This document shows, piece after piece, positions 54,897 to 63,945 of a stretch of DNA of 64,000 nt. Numbering within the stretch: the first letter of the stretch is position 1; every line of letters starts with the position of its first letter. Source of the DNA: an uncultured Pseudoxanthomonas sp. (GTDB lineage Bacteria > Pseudomonadota > Gammaproteobacteria > Xanthomonadales > Xanthomonadaceae); assembly GCA_946479745.1 (NCBI GenBank), contig CAMLGZ010000016.1:16100-80099 (forward strand), in the 5' to 3' direction. A program made the position numbers and the translations under genes. The notes below the pieces were generated by a model. The model saw only the letters and a list, made by a program, of their open reading frames with translations. It searched no databases and was not told where the DNA came from.

Positions 54897-55988
54897 ATGG
54901 GCATCAAATGCGGCATCGTCGGCCTGCCTAACGTCGGCAAGTCGACCCTCTTCAACGCGCTGACCAAGGCGGGCATCGCTGCGGCCAACTTCCCGTTCTG
55001 CACCATCGAGCCGAATGTCGGCGTGGTGCCGGTGCCGGATCTGCGCCTGAACCAGCTGTCCGACATCGTGAAGCCGCAGAAAGTGCTGCCGACCGCGGTG
55101 GAGTTCGTGGATATCGCCGGCCTGGTCGCCGGCGCCGCCAGCGGCGAAGGCCTGGGCAACAAATTCCTGGCCCACATCCGTGAAGTGGATGCGATCACCC
55201 ATGTGGTGCGCTGCTTCGAGAACGACGACGTCATCCACGTCAACAACAAGGTCGATCCGCTTTCGGACATCGACACCATCGATACCGAGCTGGCCCTGGC
55301 CGACCTGGACAGCGTGGAAAAAGCGCTGAACCGCGCCGAGCGCTCGGCCAAGCAAGGCGAGAAGGACGCCATCGCGCGCAAGCCGGTGCTGGCCAGGTTG
55401 CAGGCCGCGCTCAACGACGGCAAGCCCGGCCGCAGCGTCGGTCTCGACGAGGAAGAACTCGCGCTGGTGCGCGACATGTTCCTGCTCACGCTCAAGCCGG
55501 TGCTGTACATCGCTAACGTCACCGAAGATGGTTTCGAAAACAATCCGCACCTGGATGCGGTGCGTGCGCGCGCCGCGGCCGAAGGCGCCGAAGTGGTGCC
55601 GGTATCGGCCGCGATCGAGGAAGAACTCTCGCAGATGGACGACGCCGACCGCGACACCTTCCTCACCGACATGGGTCTGGACGAGCCGGGGCTGAACCGC
55701 GTGATACGCGCCGCGTACAAGCTGCTCGGACTGCAGACCTATTTCACCGCCGGGGTGAAGGAAGTGCGCGCCTGGACGGTCAAGGCCGGTTCCACCGCGC
55801 CGCAGGCCGCGGGCGTGATCCACACCGATTTCGAGAAGGGCTTCATCCGCGCTGAAACGATCTCCTTCGACGATTTCATCAAGTACAAGGGCGAAGCCGG
55901 ATCCAAGGAAGCCGGGCGCCTGCGCCTGGAAGGCAAGGAATACCGGGTGCAGGAAGGTGACGTGCTGCACTTCCGCTTCAACGTCTGA
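54897..55988 (+). CDS. ychF: Redox-regulated ATPase YchF (OLA1 family)
   Basis: A 363-residue P-loop ATPase that binds ribosomes. G1 motif [14 protein letters not shown], switch region [19 protein letters not shown]4-like NVTEDGF replacing NKxD (the change that gives ATP rather than GTP specificity), and a C-terminal TGS domain ([36 protein letters not shown]). It is last in the prs-ychF block and is followed by a strong terminator. Confidence 0.97.
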   Translation: MGIKCGIVGLPNVGKSTLFNALTKAGIAAANFPFCTIEPNVGVVPVPDLRLNQLSDIVKPQKVLPTAVEFVDIAGLVAGAASGEGLGNKFLAHIREVDAITHVVRCFENDDVIHVNNKVDPLSDIDTIDTELALADLDSVEKALNRAERSAKQGEKDAIARKPVLARLQAALNDGKPGRSVGLDEEELALVRDMFLLTLKPVLYIANVTEDGFENNPHLDAVRARAAAEGAEVVPVSAAIEEELSQMDDADRDTFLTDMGLDEPGLNRVIRAAYKLLGLQTYFTAGVKEVRAWTVKAGSTAPQAAGVIHTDFEKGFIRAETISFDDFIKYKGEAGSKEAGRLRLEGKEYRVQEGDVLHFRFNV

Positions 55989-56030
55989 TCGGGCTTTCGT
56001 TTCTATCCGACGTGTCCGGTCCCATTAAGG

Positions 56031-56058
56031 AAAAACCCGCCGAAAGGCGGGTTTTTTT
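56031..56058. terminator. Bidirectional Rho-independent terminator
   Basis: Stem ACCCGCC/GGCGGGT with GAAA tetraloop, A-run on the left and seven T on the right. It can end ychF on the plus strand and the convergent TonB receptor gene on the minus strand. Confidence 0.93.
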
Positions 56059-56082
56059 GTTTTCATCCCTGCTCAGAGTTGT

Positions 56083-59000
56083 TTACAGTCCCCCGCCACC
56101 CAGCTTCCAAGTGATCTGCATGTAGTAGCTGCGTCCCATGGAGTCGAACCACGAGGTGTCGTAGTACGGGTAGTTCGCCCAGGTCGCGTCCCTTGGCGGC
56201 ATCTTGTCCAGTAGATTGTTGACGGTCAGCGACACGCGCAGATGATCGGTGATGTCGTAGCGGGCGCCGGCATTGAAACGCCAGGTGGCCCGCGTCCACG
56301 CGTCGTTGTCGTAGTTGGCGACGCGGCCGACGTAGGTGCCGAACAGACTGGCGCCCCAGGCATTGCGGTCCCAGCTCAGGCCTACGTTGCCCTTGGTGCG
56401 CGGTAGCGTGGTGGCGGCGAAGCTGACGTCCAGCATGTCTTCGGTCGGGTCGCCCGGGTACTGCTGGCGGGTGTGCTTGTGGGCCCAGTTGTAGTTGGCG
56501 TTGAAGTTGAATTTGCCGGCAGTGACGGTTTGCAGGCGATAGTTGGCGGTCACGTCGATGCCCGACGTTTCTTCGTTGGCGATGTTGATAGGGCCGAAGT
56601 GGACGCTGGTGATGGTGCCGTCCTCGTCGCGGATGACGCGGGCGAGCGCATCGATGCAGGTTGGCGAAGTTATGTCGACCGGGTCGCCGTCGTTGGTGAC
56701 GCCCAGCCGGCAATTGGCTTCGTCGATGCGCAGCTGCTCCCTGCTCTGCGCCTGCACCTGGTTCGACACGCTGATCTTGTAGTAATCCACCGCCAGATCG
56801 AAATTGGCGCTCGGCGACCAGACGAAGCCCGCGGTGAACGATTTGCTGGTTTCCACGTCCAGCTCCATGTTGCCGGCATAGACGTCGAACGTGTTGGTGT
56901 CCCAACTTCCGTCGTCGTAGCAGTCGCCGTCGCTCATGCCCGGTTCGTCGGTGCGGCACTGGTAGTAATCGGTCGAAACCGTGCGGTAGAAGTCATCGCC
57001 CGCGAACAGGTAGTGCATGTCCGGCGCGCGGAAGCCGGTGCCATAGGAGCCGCGCACCAGCAGCGTGTCCAGTGGACGCCATTCAAGGCCCAGGCTGTAG
57101 GTGAATTTGCCCGGGTCCTTGTTGCCATAGCTGTAGCGATCATAGCGGCCGGCAAAACTGGCTTGCAGGGAGGTCAGCAACGGCACGCGCAACTCGCCCG
57201 CTGCGCTCCAGTGGTCGCGGCTGCCATGGCCATCGCCGTAGCGCGGGCCATAGTAGGCGTCGGCGGTCAGGGCGAGGGGATCGGGATTGATGCGGTAGGA
57301 CTGGTCGCCGTACTCGATCGCGCCCGCAAAGCCGACGTCGCCGGCCGGCAGGGAGAACAGGGCAGGGGTATCGACCGTGAAGCTGAGATTGTCGTTCTTG
57401 GCGACGGGGTGCCAGGTGGACATCACGCCGAAGGTGGCGAACTCGGCGGGCGTCAGCGGCGTGAACAGGCGCGCCGGATCCGGGCTGTAGATCGCGTAGC
57501 CATCGGCGTCATAGCCCAGCCGTTCGCCCAGGAAAAAGCGGTTGGCGACATCGGCCCTGATGCGCGGCATCTTCACGTCGGCCTTGTACTGGGAATGGTT
57601 GTAGGCCGCTTCCCAGTTCCAATCCTCGCCGAACTTGCCGCTGAGGCCGGTGGTCACCGCCAACGTCTTCTGGACGGTGCTGTTCATGCGGTTTTCCAGT
57701 CCGCCGACTTCTTCGGGCGCGAACTGCCGCGACCAGATTTCGTAATGGCCGGTGGCGGCGTTGTAGAAGATCTTGTCGTTGTTGTCGGTGGAGTTCGGAT
57801 CGTGGAATTCCCAGGCCATGTGGTCGCTGGTCACGTCGTTGCCATTGGTGCCGGTGAGCAGCTTGACCGTCTGCCGCCCGAGCTGGACGTCGGCGAACCA
57901 GGACAGGGCGTTGGAAAAGCGGTATTCGAATGAGCCGTAGAGATTGGCGCCTTTGCGTTCGTTCTGGATCGTGCGGTACGCAATGGCGCGTTCGCTGCCG
58001 CAATAGGGCTCGCCGAATCTGTCTTCCGCCAGCACAGTGGTGCCTTCGTTCAATCCCGACAACGCCGCGCAATCGTCGGCGGGCGCGATATTGACGTCAT
58101 CGTCCCAGTCGTAGAGTTGGGCGATGAGTCGGGGGAGGCGTCGACGCGAGGTGGGCGCGTCGAGGGTGGAGTCCTGGATGCTGCGATCGGTACCCCACAG
58201 CGGGCGTTTGTCCAGCAGTTCCAGGCCGACGATGCCGCTGAAGTTGTCCCGTTCGAAACCGGTAGTCAGCGACAGGCGATGGGATTCGCCGCCGCCGCGT
58301 TCGGTATCGCCGTAGCGATAGTCGATGATGGTGCCGTCCGTGGATTTCTTGAGGATGAAGTTGATCACGCCGGCCATGGCATCGGAGCCATAAACGGCCG
58401 AGGCGCTGCCGGTCAGCACTTCGACCCGGTCGATCATCCCCAGCGGGATGTTGCCGATGTCGGTGAAGTTGCTGCGGCTGTTCAACGGCAGCGGAAAGTC
58501 GGCGATGCGGCGGCCGTTGATCAGCACCAGGGTGTGGTTGGGTCCCAGGCCGCGCAGGTCGACCGCTTGGGCACCCGGTGTGGATTGCGCGTTGGTGGTG
58601 TTCTGCTGGCCATAAACGCTGCCGCTGTTCTGGCTCAGCGAGCGCAACAGATCCGGGACAGAGGTGAGGCCGGCCGCCTGGATCTGCTCGGCGGTGATCA
58701 GGGTGATCGGCGCCGGGCCTTCGAGCTGCGCACGCGGAATGCGCGAACCGGTGACCTGGATGGTTTCGAACTCCTGCACCTCCGGTGCCGCTTCTTCGGG
58801 TGCGGCCGGCGCCTGCTGGGCCATGGAAACTTGACGGACAGGCCGTGGTTTGGCCGGCGCTATACGCTTGACGATGACCATTGCGCCGGACGCGTCGCGC
58901 TGGGCCACGAACTGGCTTCCCTGCAACAGCTTGCCCAGCGCTTCCTGTGCCGATCGCGCGCCCTGCACGCCGGAGGTACGCAGCCCGGTGAGCTGTTCGG

Positions 59001-59166
59001 TGCGGTACACGAACTGCACGCCCGATTGCCTGGCCAGCGTATCCAGCGCCGAGACGAGATCGCCAGGTGGAATGTTGATCGGCGCCATCTCCGTGGTTTG
59101 CGCATAGGCAGCCAGTGAGGCCGAGCAGGCCAGGCTCAACAGCAGGACACGTAACGGACGTAGCAT
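56083..59166 (-). CDS. TonB-dependent receptor with N-terminal STN signalling domain
   Basis: A 1027-residue outer-membrane transporter. Signal peptide (VLLLSLACSASLAAYAQ), then a secretin/TonB N-terminal domain (about 30-105, LVSALDTLARQSGVQFVYRT). The plug carries a VTGSRIPRAQLEG start, VDLRGLGPNHTLVLINGRR and GSASAVYGSDAMAGVINFIL. A long 22-strand barrel ends in LTVNNLLDKMPPRDA... WKLGGGGL. The STN domain implies signalling to the FecR/FecI genes just upstream. ATG 59166 has a GGGG site. The substrate is unknown; the neighbouring cyanophycinase and isoaspartyl peptidase suggest a peptide ligand. Confidence 0.93.
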   Translation of the reverse strand: MLRPLRVLLLSLACSASLAAYAQTTEMAPINIPPGDLVSALDTLARQSGVQFVYRTEQLTGLRTSGVQGARSAQEALGKLLQGSQFVAQRDASGAMVIVKRIAPAKPRPVRQVSMAQQAPAAPEEAAPEVQEFETIQVTGSRIPRAQLEGPAPITLITAEQIQAAGLTSVPDLLRSLSQNSGSVYGQQNTTNAQSTPGAQAVDLRGLGPNHTLVLINGRRIADFPLPLNSRSNFTDIGNIPLGMIDRVEVLTGSASAVYGSDAMAGVINFILKKSTDGTIIDYRYGDTERGGGESHRLSLTTGFERDNFSGIVGLELLDKRPLWGTDRSIQDSTLDAPTSRRRLPRLIAQLYDWDDDVNIAPADDCAALSGLNEGTTVLAEDRFGEPYCGSERAIAYRTIQNERKGANLYGSFEYRFSNALSWFADVQLGRQTVKLLTGTNGNDVTSDHMAWEFHDPNSTDNNDKIFYNAATGHYEIWSRQFAPEEVGGLENRMNSTVQKTLAVTTGLSGKFGEDWNWEAAYNHSQYKADVKMPRIRADVANRFFLGERLGYDADGYAIYSPDPARLFTPLTPAEFATFGVMSTWHPVAKNDNLSFTVDTPALFSLPAGDVGFAGAIEYGDQSYRINPDPLALTADAYYGPRYGDGHGSRDHWSAAGELRVPLLTSLQASFAGRYDRYSYGNKDPGKFTYSLGLEWRPLDTLLVRGSYGTGFRAPDMHYLFAGDDFYRTVSTDYYQCRTDEPGMSDGDCYDDGSWDTNTFDVYAGNMELDVETSKSFTAGFVWSPSANFDLAVDYYKISVSNQVQAQSREQLRIDEANCRLGVTNDGDPVDITSPTCIDALARVIRDEDGTITSVHFGPINIANEETSGIDVTANYRLQTVTAGKFNFNANYNWAHKHTRQQYPGDPTEDMLDVSFAATTLPRTKGNVGLSWDRNAWGASLFGTYVGRVANYDNDAWTRATWRFNAGARYDITDHLRVSLTVNNLLDKMPPRDATWANYPYYDTSWFDSMGRSYYMQITWKLGGGGL

Positions 59167-59276
59167 CGTTTTCCCCATTGGCGCACGGGACTGCACCATC
59201 GCTAACATGGACGAACGAACCCGACAAATCCCTCCCCACCGGCATTCGTCGATGACCGGCACGGGCCGAATGGAGC

Positions 59277-60392
59277 TCAGCGGCTGTGCAGGACCACGCG
59301 GTCCGGGTGCTGTTCGGCGCGGACCGGAAAGCCCTGTTCCAGCAGGCGCACGAACGTATCGGTATTGGACCAGCGGAAGTTGCCGCCCACGCGCAGGGCG
59401 GCGACCTGCGCATCGCCCATGACGATCTTGCGGACGTTGTAGCGGTTGAATTCGCTGGCGGCTTCGGCCAGCGTGCTGTCGCGGAAAGTCAGATAGCCCT
59501 CGCGCCAGTCGACCAGGCGTTCGGCGTCCTCCACCGATCCGGCGCGCACCAGCACGCCGTGGCTGCTGGCCAGCGCCGTGCTGCCCGCCTTGAGCAGGGT
59601 CGGTGGCGCGGGCGCCGCGTTGCCGGCCGGATCGGGCTGCAACCGGACCGTGCCTTCGGTGACCACCACCCGCAGGTCTGCGCTATCCCGGCGAACCGCG
59701 AATCGGGTGCCGACCGCCACCACTTGCCTATGCCCGGCCGTGACTATGAACGGCCGCTCGGGATGCTTGCTGACTTCGAAATAGGCCTCGCCCTGCTGGA
59801 GGTCGATCCTGCGCTCGCCTCGCGAGAGGGCCACTTCAATTTTGCTACCGCTGCTGAGCGTGGCTTGTGAACCATCCGCCAGCAACACCGTCCGCAAGCT
59901 GCCCATCGGAGTGGCATAAGTGGCGTGCTCGACTGCGGTATAGCGCGCCCAGCCCCAGCCCAGCGAAACGGTCAGGACCAGACTGGCGGCGACGCCGGCA
60001 TAGCGGCCAATGCGCGACGGCCGTGGTGCCGCGCGCGGCGCGAACACCAGCTGGTGCAACTCAGGTGGCTGCAGGCCGCTGGCAGGGCGCGCCGCGGAAT
60101 CGCCAGCATTGGCCGTCGTTGGGGCGGTTTGTCGATCGGATGGAGGGCGCGACCACTGACCGCGCGCCGGAAGCGTTCCCGCCTGCATGCCGGCGCCCAG
60201 CGCCTTCAATCGTCCGCTCTGCGCCCAGGCCGCTTCGAGCCTCAGAAAAGCGACCCGATGGGCGGTGGATTCGGCCAGCCAGACCTCAAGGAGCGATTGA
60301 TCCCTTGCCTGCCAGTCGCCGCCATCGCGCTTGGCCAGCCAGGCCGCCGCGGTTTGTTCAATCTGTTTGCTGTTGGCCATGTCCGTGTCCAT
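59277..60392 (-). CDS. FecR-family anti-sigma / sigma regulator
   Basis: A 371-residue membrane regulator. The N-terminal DUF4880-like helix region (QTAAAWLAKRDGGDWQARDQ) is followed by a linker and one membrane helix (YAGVAASLVLTVSLGWGWAR, about 135-155). A periplasmic FecR domain (GSLRTVLLADGSQATLSSGS, ATYATPMG, RRIDLQQGEAYFEVSKHPER) and a C-terminal STN-like tail (FNRYNVRKIVMGDAQVAALR) complete it. The start is 60392 or 60380; it overlaps the sigma gene. It should relay the receptor signal to the sigma factor. Confidence 0.92.
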   Translation of the reverse strand: MDTDMANSKQIEQTAAAWLAKRDGGDWQARDQSLLEVWLAESTAHRVAFLRLEAAWAQSGRLKALGAGMQAGTLPARGQWSRPPSDRQTAPTTANAGDSAARPASGLQPPELHQLVFAPRAAPRPSRIGRYAGVAASLVLTVSLGWGWARYTAVEHATYATPMGSLRTVLLADGSQATLSSGSKIEVALSRGERRIDLQQGEAYFEVSKHPERPFIVTAGHRQVVAVGTRFAVRRDSADLRVVVTEGTVRLQPDPAGNAAPAPPTLLKAGSTALASSHGVLVRAGSVEDAERLVDWREGYLTFRDSTLAEAASEFNRYNVRKIVMGDAQVAALRVGGNFRWSNTDTFVRLLEQGFPVRAEQHPDRVVLHSR

Positions 60393-60936
60393 TTTCGGCC
60401 TGCGACGCATGTGACGGCATCTCTGCGCCACCGCCATAGAAGTGTCTGGCCATCAGGCGCATGCCCTTGGCGATCTGCTTCTCCACGGTTTTTTCGCTGA
60501 TGCCCAAACGCACGGCCACTTCCTTTTGTGAGAGTTCTTCGACCCGTCGCAACCAAACCACCTGCCGGCACCGGTCGGGCAGCAGGTCGAAGGCTTCGGA
60601 AAGCCGCTTGAGGATTTGCCGGCCGCCGAACCAGCGCTCGGGACTGATCTCATCTATCAAGACGTTCAGCGGCTCGAAATCACCCACTGCCTCGATCGAA
60701 ACCACCCGGCTGCGGCGCACCCGGTCGGCCATCAGGTGCCGGGCAGTGGCGAACAGGAACGATTTGGGCGTGGTCGGCAGCGCCTTGCCGGCCGCTTCGT
60801 AGACGCGTACGTAGATTTCCTGGCGCAGATCGTGAATTTCGTCGCGCTGTGGCCAGCAGCGGCGCAGGTAATACATCAACGCTTGCTCATGCACCAGGAT
60901 CTCGCCGGCGAACCAGGCGTCGAGTGATTCGTTCAT
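60358..60936 (-). CDS. FecI-type ECF sigma factor
   Basis: A 192-residue ECF sigma factor. Region 2: ALMYYLRRCWPQRDEIHDLRQEIYVRVYEA and FLFATARHLMADRVRRSRVV are visible in separate stretches. Region 4: LPDRCRQVVWLRRVEELSQK and EVAVRLGISEKTVEKQIAKG. It is first in the sigma - FecR - receptor order and diverges from the cyanophycinase gene across 95 nt, so a shared control region is likely. Confidence 0.93.
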   Translation of the reverse strand: MNESLDAWFAGEILVHEQALMYYLRRCWPQRDEIHDLRQEIYVRVYEAAGKALPTTPKSFLFATARHLMADRVRRSRVVSIEAVGDFEPLNVLIDEISPERWFGGRQILKRLSEAFDLLPDRCRQVVWLRRVEELSQKEVAVRLGISEKTVEKQIAKGMRLMARHFYGGGAEMPSHASQAENGHGHGQQQTD

Positions 60937-61031
60937 TCGCCGACATTAACCCAATTGGCCGCAGCGCAAGCGGCATGGGGGAGATGGCGCTCCCGTTCGT
61001 CACCATCCAGCATCTGTCCCGAGGACGCTCG

Positions 61032-62153
61032 ATGACCAACACCTTGCGCACCCGCTCCCGATCCTCCTGCGACAACAGCCGTATGCACTCCTGGTTGTGC
61101 GCGGCGATTGTCGCGGGTTTCAGTTTGTTTGCCGCCAGCGCATCGGCGAAAACCGCGCCGGATACTTCGCAGCGCCAGGGTTATCACTATTACGAAGCAG
61201 GCGACGTGAGCGCGCCGCGGCCGGCCGCCACCCAGCCCGGGCTGATGCTGGTCGGCGGCGGCGAATGGCCTTACGAAGCGTTCCGCTGGATGATCGGCAA
61301 GGCCGGCCATGGCCGCATCGTGATATTGCGGGCCTCCGGTTCCACCGAAGCCCAGGACGAATTCTTCAAGGATATAGGCGGCATCACCGCCGCGCAGACA
61401 CTGGTGTTCGAGGACCGGCGCGCCGCCAGCGATCCGCGCGTGCTGGAAATCGTGCGCAAGGCCGACGGCATCTTCATCGCCGGCGGCGACCAGTCCAACT
61501 ATGTGCGCTATTGGAAAGGCACTCCGCTCAACGACGCACTCAACCAGCACGTCCGCGACGGCAAACCCTTGGGCGGCACCAGCGCCGGGCTGGCCATCAT
61601 GGGGGCCTTCAGCTACGGCGCGATGGACGGCGGCAGCCTAACCTCGGAAGACGCATTGAAGGACCCGATGGGGCCGGCGGTGACCCTGGTCGACGATTTC
61701 CTGCAGTTGCCTCCGCTGCCTGCGGGGCAGGTCATCACCGACAGCCATTTCGGCGCGCGCGACCGCCTGGGGCGGCTGTTGACCTTCATCGCCCGTCTGT
61801 CCAAGGAGCAGGGCACCGCCCGGATCAAAGGCTTGGGCGTGGATGAAAACACCGCCCTTTGCATCGACGGCGACGGAGTAGGGAAGGTCTTCACCGACAC
61901 CCATGGCAAGGTCTGGCTGGTGGTGCCACAGGAATTGGTGGACCTGGCGGCCAAGGGCAGCGCCCAGGACTACCGGAAATTCATCGACGGCCGGCTGCAG
62001 GCAGGGCAAGCTCTTGATTTTCCTGGCTTCACCGTGACCGGCATAGGGTCCGGCAGCCGCCTGCTGCTGCCTGCCTTCAGTGTCGAGAAGCCGGCCTTCC
62101 GGTCTGCGGCCGACGTGGTGAACGGCCGCCTGGTAGTACGACCGTTAGACTGA
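61032..62153 (+). CDS. Exported cyanophycinase-like peptidase (S51 family)
   Basis: A 373-residue serine peptidase of the cyanophycinase/peptidase E family. A signal sequence (WLCAAIVAGFSLFAASASA) places it outside the cytoplasm. The nucleophile motif is GGTSAGLAIMG, preceded by IFIAGGDQSNYVRYW and followed by TDSHFGARDRLGRLLTFIAR, as in CphB/CphE. These enzymes cut cyanophycin (poly-Asp with Arg side chains) to beta-Asp-Arg. ATG 61032 includes a basic N-region; ATG 61083 just before the hydrophobic stretch is an alternative. It is 45 nt upstream of the isoaspartyl peptidase gene. Confidence 0.9.
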   Translation: MTNTLRTRSRSSCDNSRMHSWLCAAIVAGFSLFAASASAKTAPDTSQRQGYHYYEAGDVSAPRPAATQPGLMLVGGGEWPYEAFRWMIGKAGHGRIVILRASGSTEAQDEFFKDIGGITAAQTLVFEDRRAASDPRVLEIVRKADGIFIAGGDQSNYVRYWKGTPLNDALNQHVRDGKPLGGTSAGLAIMGAFSYGAMDGGSLTSEDALKDPMGPAVTLVDDFLQLPPLPAGQVITDSHFGARDRLGRLLTFIARLSKEQGTARIKGLGVDENTALCIDGDGVGKVFTDTHGKVWLVVPQELVDLAAKGSAQDYRKFIDGRLQAGQALDFPGFTVTGIGSGSRLLLPAFSVEKPAFRSAADVVNGRLVVRPLD

Positions 62154-62198
62154 AACCTGTTCCCCGACCGCTCCCGACCACCAAAACCGGAAACCCCG

Positions 62199-63236
62199 AT
62201 GAAAAAACTGCGTCTTTGCGCTGCCTTGCTGGTCCTGCTGGCCCCATCCGTCCAGGCCACGGAGCCCGGCGACAGCGTGCTCGTGATCCATGGCGGCGCC
62301 GGTGTGGTGCGCAGCGACATGACCCCGGCCGACGAGGCCGCGGTGCGCGCGGCGCTGGAACTGGCCCTGCGCAAGGGCCACGAGCAGCTGGCGGCCGGCA
62401 AGCCCGCACTGGACGCGGTGACCGCGGCGATCACCGTGTTGGAGGACGACCCCCATTTCAACGCCGGCAAGGGCGCGGTTTTCACCCACGACGGCAAGAA
62501 CGAGCTGGATTCCTCGCTCATGGATGGCGCGACCCTAAAGGCCGGGGCGGTGGCCGGGGTGCATACGGTCAAGAACCCGATCCTGCTGGCGCGCGCGGTG
62601 ATGGAGAAGTCCGAGCACGTGATGATGGTGGGGCCGGGGGCGGAAATATTCGCGAAAGAACAAGGAGTTACGCTGGTAGACCCCTCGTATTTCCGTACCG
62701 AGAAACGTTGGCAGCAGCTGCAGAAGGCGCTCAAGGAAGAGGCCTCCGGGCAGGCCCATACCGATCTGGAGACTGCCAAGCACTTCGGCACCGTCGGCGC
62801 GGTGGCGCTGGACCGGCAGGGCCATCTGGCGGCCGGCACCTCGACCGGCGGCATGACCAACAAGCGCTATGGCCGGGTCGGTGACTCCCCGATCATCGGC
62901 GCCGGCACTTATGCCAACGCCACCTGTGCGATCTCCGGCACTGGCTGGGGCGAGTTCTACATCCGCGCCGCCGCCGCCCACGACATCTGCGCGCGCATGG
63001 CCTACCTGAAGGAAACCCCGCAGCAGGCCGGCGAAGCCGTCATCAACCAGATCATCCCCAAGCTGGGCGGCGATGGCGGCGCCATCGTGCTGGGCGCCGA
63101 TGGTGCCATCGGCACGCCCTTCAACACCGAAGGCATGTACCGGGGCTGGGTCGGTGCTGACGGCGTGCCGCATGTGGCCTTGTATTCGGACGAGACGCTG
63201 CCATCTCATCCCCCTGCCGGCGCGGCCAAACCCTGA
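62199..63236 (+). CDS. Exported isoaspartyl peptidase / type III asparaginase (Ntn hydrolase)
   Basis: A 345-residue precursor with signal peptide (LCAALLVLLAPSVQA). The N-terminal subunit starts VLVIHGGAG, and AGKPALDAVTAAITVLEDDP and FNAGKGAVFTHDG are family motifs. The autocleavage site and catalytic Thr are in KHFGTVGAVALDRQGHLAAG. Later segments GTSTGGMTNKRYGRVGDSPI and TGWGEFYIRAAAAHDICARM bind the aspartyl group. It splits beta-aspartyl dipeptides to aspartate and the second amino acid, and would complete breakdown of cyanophycinase products. Confidence 0.93.
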   Translation: MKKLRLCAALLVLLAPSVQATEPGDSVLVIHGGAGVVRSDMTPADEAAVRAALELALRKGHEQLAAGKPALDAVTAAITVLEDDPHFNAGKGAVFTHDGKNELDSSLMDGATLKAGAVAGVHTVKNPILLARAVMEKSEHVMMVGPGAEIFAKEQGVTLVDPSYFRTEKRWQQLQKALKEEASGQAHTDLETAKHFGTVGAVALDRQGHLAAGTSTGGMTNKRYGRVGDSPIIGAGTYANATCAISGTGWGEFYIRAAAAHDICARMAYLKETPQQAGEAVINQIIPKLGGDGGAIVLGADGAIGTPFNTEGMYRGWVGADGVPHVALYSDETLPSHPPAGAAKP

Positions 63237-63244
63237 GCCTCAAC

Positions 63245-63322
63245 GTGGGGGCGGCGTCCCGCCGCGGGCTCTTGTTTCTGAATTTTGTGCTGCAAAAGCT
63301 CTCGGCGGGACGCCGCTCCCAC
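63245..63322. repeat. GTGGGGGCGGCGTCCCGCC-type palindromic repeat
   Basis: Left arm GTGGGGGCGGCGTCCCGCCG; right arm CGGCGGGACGCCGCTCCCAC, with a 38-nt AT-richer centre. It lies 8 nt after the isoaspartyl peptidase stop. Confidence 0.88.
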
Positions 63323-63456
63323 GCCGCTGTCACCTATAATTTCCGAGACGGCATCGGCAAGCCGATCCATCCGCGGCTCGCCTGAATGGAAGAGACTCCA
63401 AAACGCCCTCAGGCCATCCCGAGATCATTTATCTTGAGATTGAGGCAATTGTCCGG

Positions 63457-63485
63457 TTGACAGTGCCCGGACTACAGGCGAAAAT
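63457..63485 (+). promoter_or_regulatory. Probable sigma-70 promoter of the tRNA-Tyr operon
   Basis: Consensus -35 TTGACA (63457-63462), 17-nt spacer, -10 GAAAAT (63480-63485). Transcription would begin about 55 nt before tRNA-Tyr. Confidence 0.55.
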
Positions 63486-63546
63486 CTCCGGCTGTTTCAC
63501 TCCGGTTTGATTTGGCCGGCTGGGCTTCATCGAATCTACGCAATCC

Positions 63547-63632
63547 GGAGGGATACCCAAGCGGCCAACGGGGGCAGACTGTAAATCTGCTGGCTTACGC
63601 CTTCGGTGGTTCGAATCCACCTCCCTCCACCA
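63547..63632 (+). tRNA. tRNA-Tyr (anticodon GTA)
   Basis: Class II tRNA with long variable arm. Acceptor GGAGGGA/TCCCTCC, anticodon GTA in ACTGTAAATCT, T-arm GGTTCGAATCC, terminal ACCA encoded. Confidence 0.97.
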
Positions 63633-63675
63633 GTTCCATGTGTCACTGCAGTTGTGTCATAGGCGAGTCCCCGGC

Positions 63676-63749
63676 GCGGGAGTAGTTCAATGGTAGAACC
63701 TCAGTTTTCCAAACTGATTACGAGGGTTCGATTCCCTTCTCCCGCTCCA
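63676..63749 (+). tRNA. tRNA-Gly (anticodon TCC)
   Basis: Acceptor GCGGGAG/CTCCCGC, D-arm with TTCAATGGTAGAA, anticodon TCC in TTTTCCAAA, T-arm GGTTCGATTCC, discriminator T and CCA. Confidence 0.97.
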
Positions 63750-63793
63750 ACCAATGCAGCGCGCCACCGTAATCAGCGATATCAAGTTTCAAC

Positions 63794-63869
63794 GCTCACG
63801 TAGCTCAGTCGGTAGAGCACCTCCTTGGTAAGGAGGAGGTCGAAGGTTCGATTCCTTTCGTGAGCACCA
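63794..63869 (+). tRNA. tRNA-Thr (anticodon GGT)
   Basis: Acceptor GCTCACG/CGTGAGC, D-arm GCTCAGTCGGTAGAGC, anticodon GGT in TTGGTAA, T-arm GGTTCGATTCC, ACCA end. It is third of the tRNA-Tyr/Gly/Thr-tuf operon. Confidence 0.97.
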
Positions 63870-63945
63870 CCTTGTAAAGCTCCAAGCAAAACCAAGCCTC
63901 AAGCAACCATCATCCATCCAACGATCTACTCGAGAAGAAGCAGCC

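Larger units (their letters stand above)
63237..63546. other. 310-nt region before the tRNA cluster
   Basis: No gene. It contains a GTGGGGGCGGCGTCC palindrome (63245-63322), a TATAAT at 63335-63340 without a clear -35, and a better promoter at 63457-63485. Confidence 0.7.

Noticed and set aside
63335..63340. TATAAT hexamer downstream of the isoaspartyl peptidase gene
   Set aside because: No acceptable -35 at the right spacing; the TTGACA/GAAAAT pair at 63457-63485 is better placed for the tRNA operon.
63429..63620. Minus-strand frame beginning MDSNHRRRKPADLQSAPVGR
   Set aside because: Antisense of tRNA-Tyr, a well-known spurious annotation.
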